Assembly (NCBI GenBank): GCA_025766275.1
Contig: JAFKAC010000002.1
Span: 3,472,001-3,536,000 of the forward strand
DNA length: 64,000 nucleotides
Source of the DNA: Lactarius indigo
Lineage: Eukaryota; Basidiomycota; Agaricomycetes; Russulales; Russulaceae
Direction of reading: 5' to 3'
Both the position numbers and the translations under genes were made by a program. The notes beneath the pieces are model-generated. The model worked only from the letters and a program-made list of their open reading frames with translations, ran no database searches and was not told the DNA's origin. Positions 62,793 to 64,000 of the stretch are shown here, one piece after another (within the stretch, counting starts at the first letter, position 1; every line of letters begins with the position of its first letter).

Positions 62793-64000
62793 GGTACCAT
62801 TACACCAAGCAAAGGAGTCAGAGTCGAACTTCGAAGCCTTGAAATACAGTGAAGGACGGTCATAGTTATTGCTATATCATAACTAAGACATACAGTCGAA
62901 TATCCCAATGCGTCCCTGAGTGGGCAATAGAAGAGAAGGTAATGTTGAGTCAGACAAAGAGGTGAGGAAATCACGGTGACGATATATGGTGAGAGTGAAT
63001 GGTATTCGACACCCAATAGATGCCGGAGTGCAAAAATCTGCAGAGGCCCCTCCGGACCGGGACTAAATACCCGGTTTATAAACATGATTGCACCGTTGTG
63101 CGAGATACGTAGGTTGGGTTTGACGCGCAGGCGCATCTGATCCGGTATCGTTATTGGTGGCACGGGGTCGTGCGGAACGTGTCATCCGTGCCTCCGCCGC
63201 CCTCGGCCCACGCGAGCTCTTCGGGAGCAGGGGGAAGCGAGGAAGAACCTGGATGAGGAAGTTGTTCCGCGCTACAGCCCGAGTCGGGTGGCGGGCGCCG
63301 GAAGAAATGCATGAGTGACGGCTAGAGCTTTCCCTCGGGTGTGGGCGGACGGTACGAAGCGAAGGGGAGAGGAGGACGCGTACAGTTACCGTTTGTATCC
63401 ATTCGCCCTTTCGATCAGGTTGCCAGGTCGTTCTGGGTCCTACATCAAGAAATAAGAAAGGATCCGCGCAACGCGCAGTTCAGTACACCGTCTGCCCTTC
63501 TCTTCTCTAAGCGCAGTGTATTGAGAACTCACAGCACCGCAGCCACGACCTCCATCGGGTCATCCGTGACCAGGCCGTGTGCAATCATTCCTTGGCAGTC
63601 CACAGTCCACCTTTCCCAGGCCGAATCTTTACGTGCGGTGCTAATGATGTCAAACCATGACCCCATGACTCCTGGACCAGAAGTACGCGTGTGAAAGGAA
63701 ACGAATCGAGAAGAACGTGAGTAGGGTATAATATTCCGAGACACAGCTGATTGGTGGTTTCTCAAATTCTCAAACACGCGGAGGAGACGAGCGGAGCCCG
63801 AGGCGCCCGACTCTTGGGACCAGCCAGGCGAGGAACGGCCAAGGCACCAGCCGCGATTGCAGGTGCCCGCCGAACCTGGCACCGAGCTCATGCAGAGTCA
63901 ATGTGCAGACCCAGGGGTCATGGCACACGAGACGGCGGTTGGAAATTTTGAATGGACCAGGTGATGGCGCTGATACCGTCACAGTGCAGATTCCAAAACC
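62793..64000. other. right-end intergenic region leading to a probable third S28 unit
   Basis: No gene-like frame. From about 63623 to the edge the sequence resembles the region 56640-56990 upstream of copy 1. Confidence 0.5.
63623..63964 (+). repeat. repeated 5' flank of the S28 unit, copy C (right edge)
   Basis: GAATCTTTACGTGCG, a diverged AACCATGACCC, a GGTTTCTCAAA word and GACTCTTGGGACC follow in the order seen before copy 1. By the copy 1 spacing a start codon would lie at about 64027, just outside. Confidence 0.5.

Overview
This is a gene-dense stretch of a nuclear fungal genome, most likely an agaricomycete basidiomycete. The grounds are many short introns (about 33-60 nt) with ordinary GT/AG borders, very small exons, basidiomycete-type gene models (a DUF6593-like protein, a BTB protein, an AbaA-type TEA factor, a PhoD-like phosphatase), a decayed non-LTR retrotransposon, and no operon-like packing. 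I cannot name the species. Most genes had to be assembled from exons by hand; exon borders are given where I could read them.

Layout. 0-6 kb: SEN34 (tRNA splicing endonuclease, cut by the left edge), an EI24-type membrane protein and the HECT ubiquitin ligase RSP5. 6-13 kb: gene-poor, with a small Ser/Pro-rich ORF and a LINE relic. 12-15 kb: a BTB protein and a DUF6593-like protein. 15-34.6 kb: a 1574-residue uncharacterised protein, an E2 enzyme head-to-head with ASH2 (COMPASS), a PhoD-like phosphatase, a Ser/Thr-rich one-pass membrane protein, then RPF2 (60S biogenesis), CAP/Srv2 (actin), a mitochondrial GGQ release factor and the LYR protein MZM1 in a row on the minus strand. 35-46.5 kb: linker histone H1, ABD1 (mRNA cap methyltransferase) and two uncharacterised proteins, one nuclear-looking. 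46.7-56.5 kb: a TEA transcription factor, a bestrophin-family channel, a HAD hydrolase, TEL2 (PIKK maturation) and the 24-kDa subunit of respiratory complex I. 57-63 kb: two tandem secreted S28 serine peptidases; the start of what looks like a third unit reaches the right edge.

Most genes are unrelated housekeeping functions placed side by side. Two features run through the window. First, about twenty conserved genes or exons are interrupted by a single extra base, nearly always +1, while neighbouring genes of several kilobases are perfectly open; this looks like insertion-type sequence error more than biology, but it decides how every gene here should be modelled. Second, micro-exons (5 to 21 nt) are frequent, including a 9-nt and a 5-nt exon in succession in the phosphatase gene.
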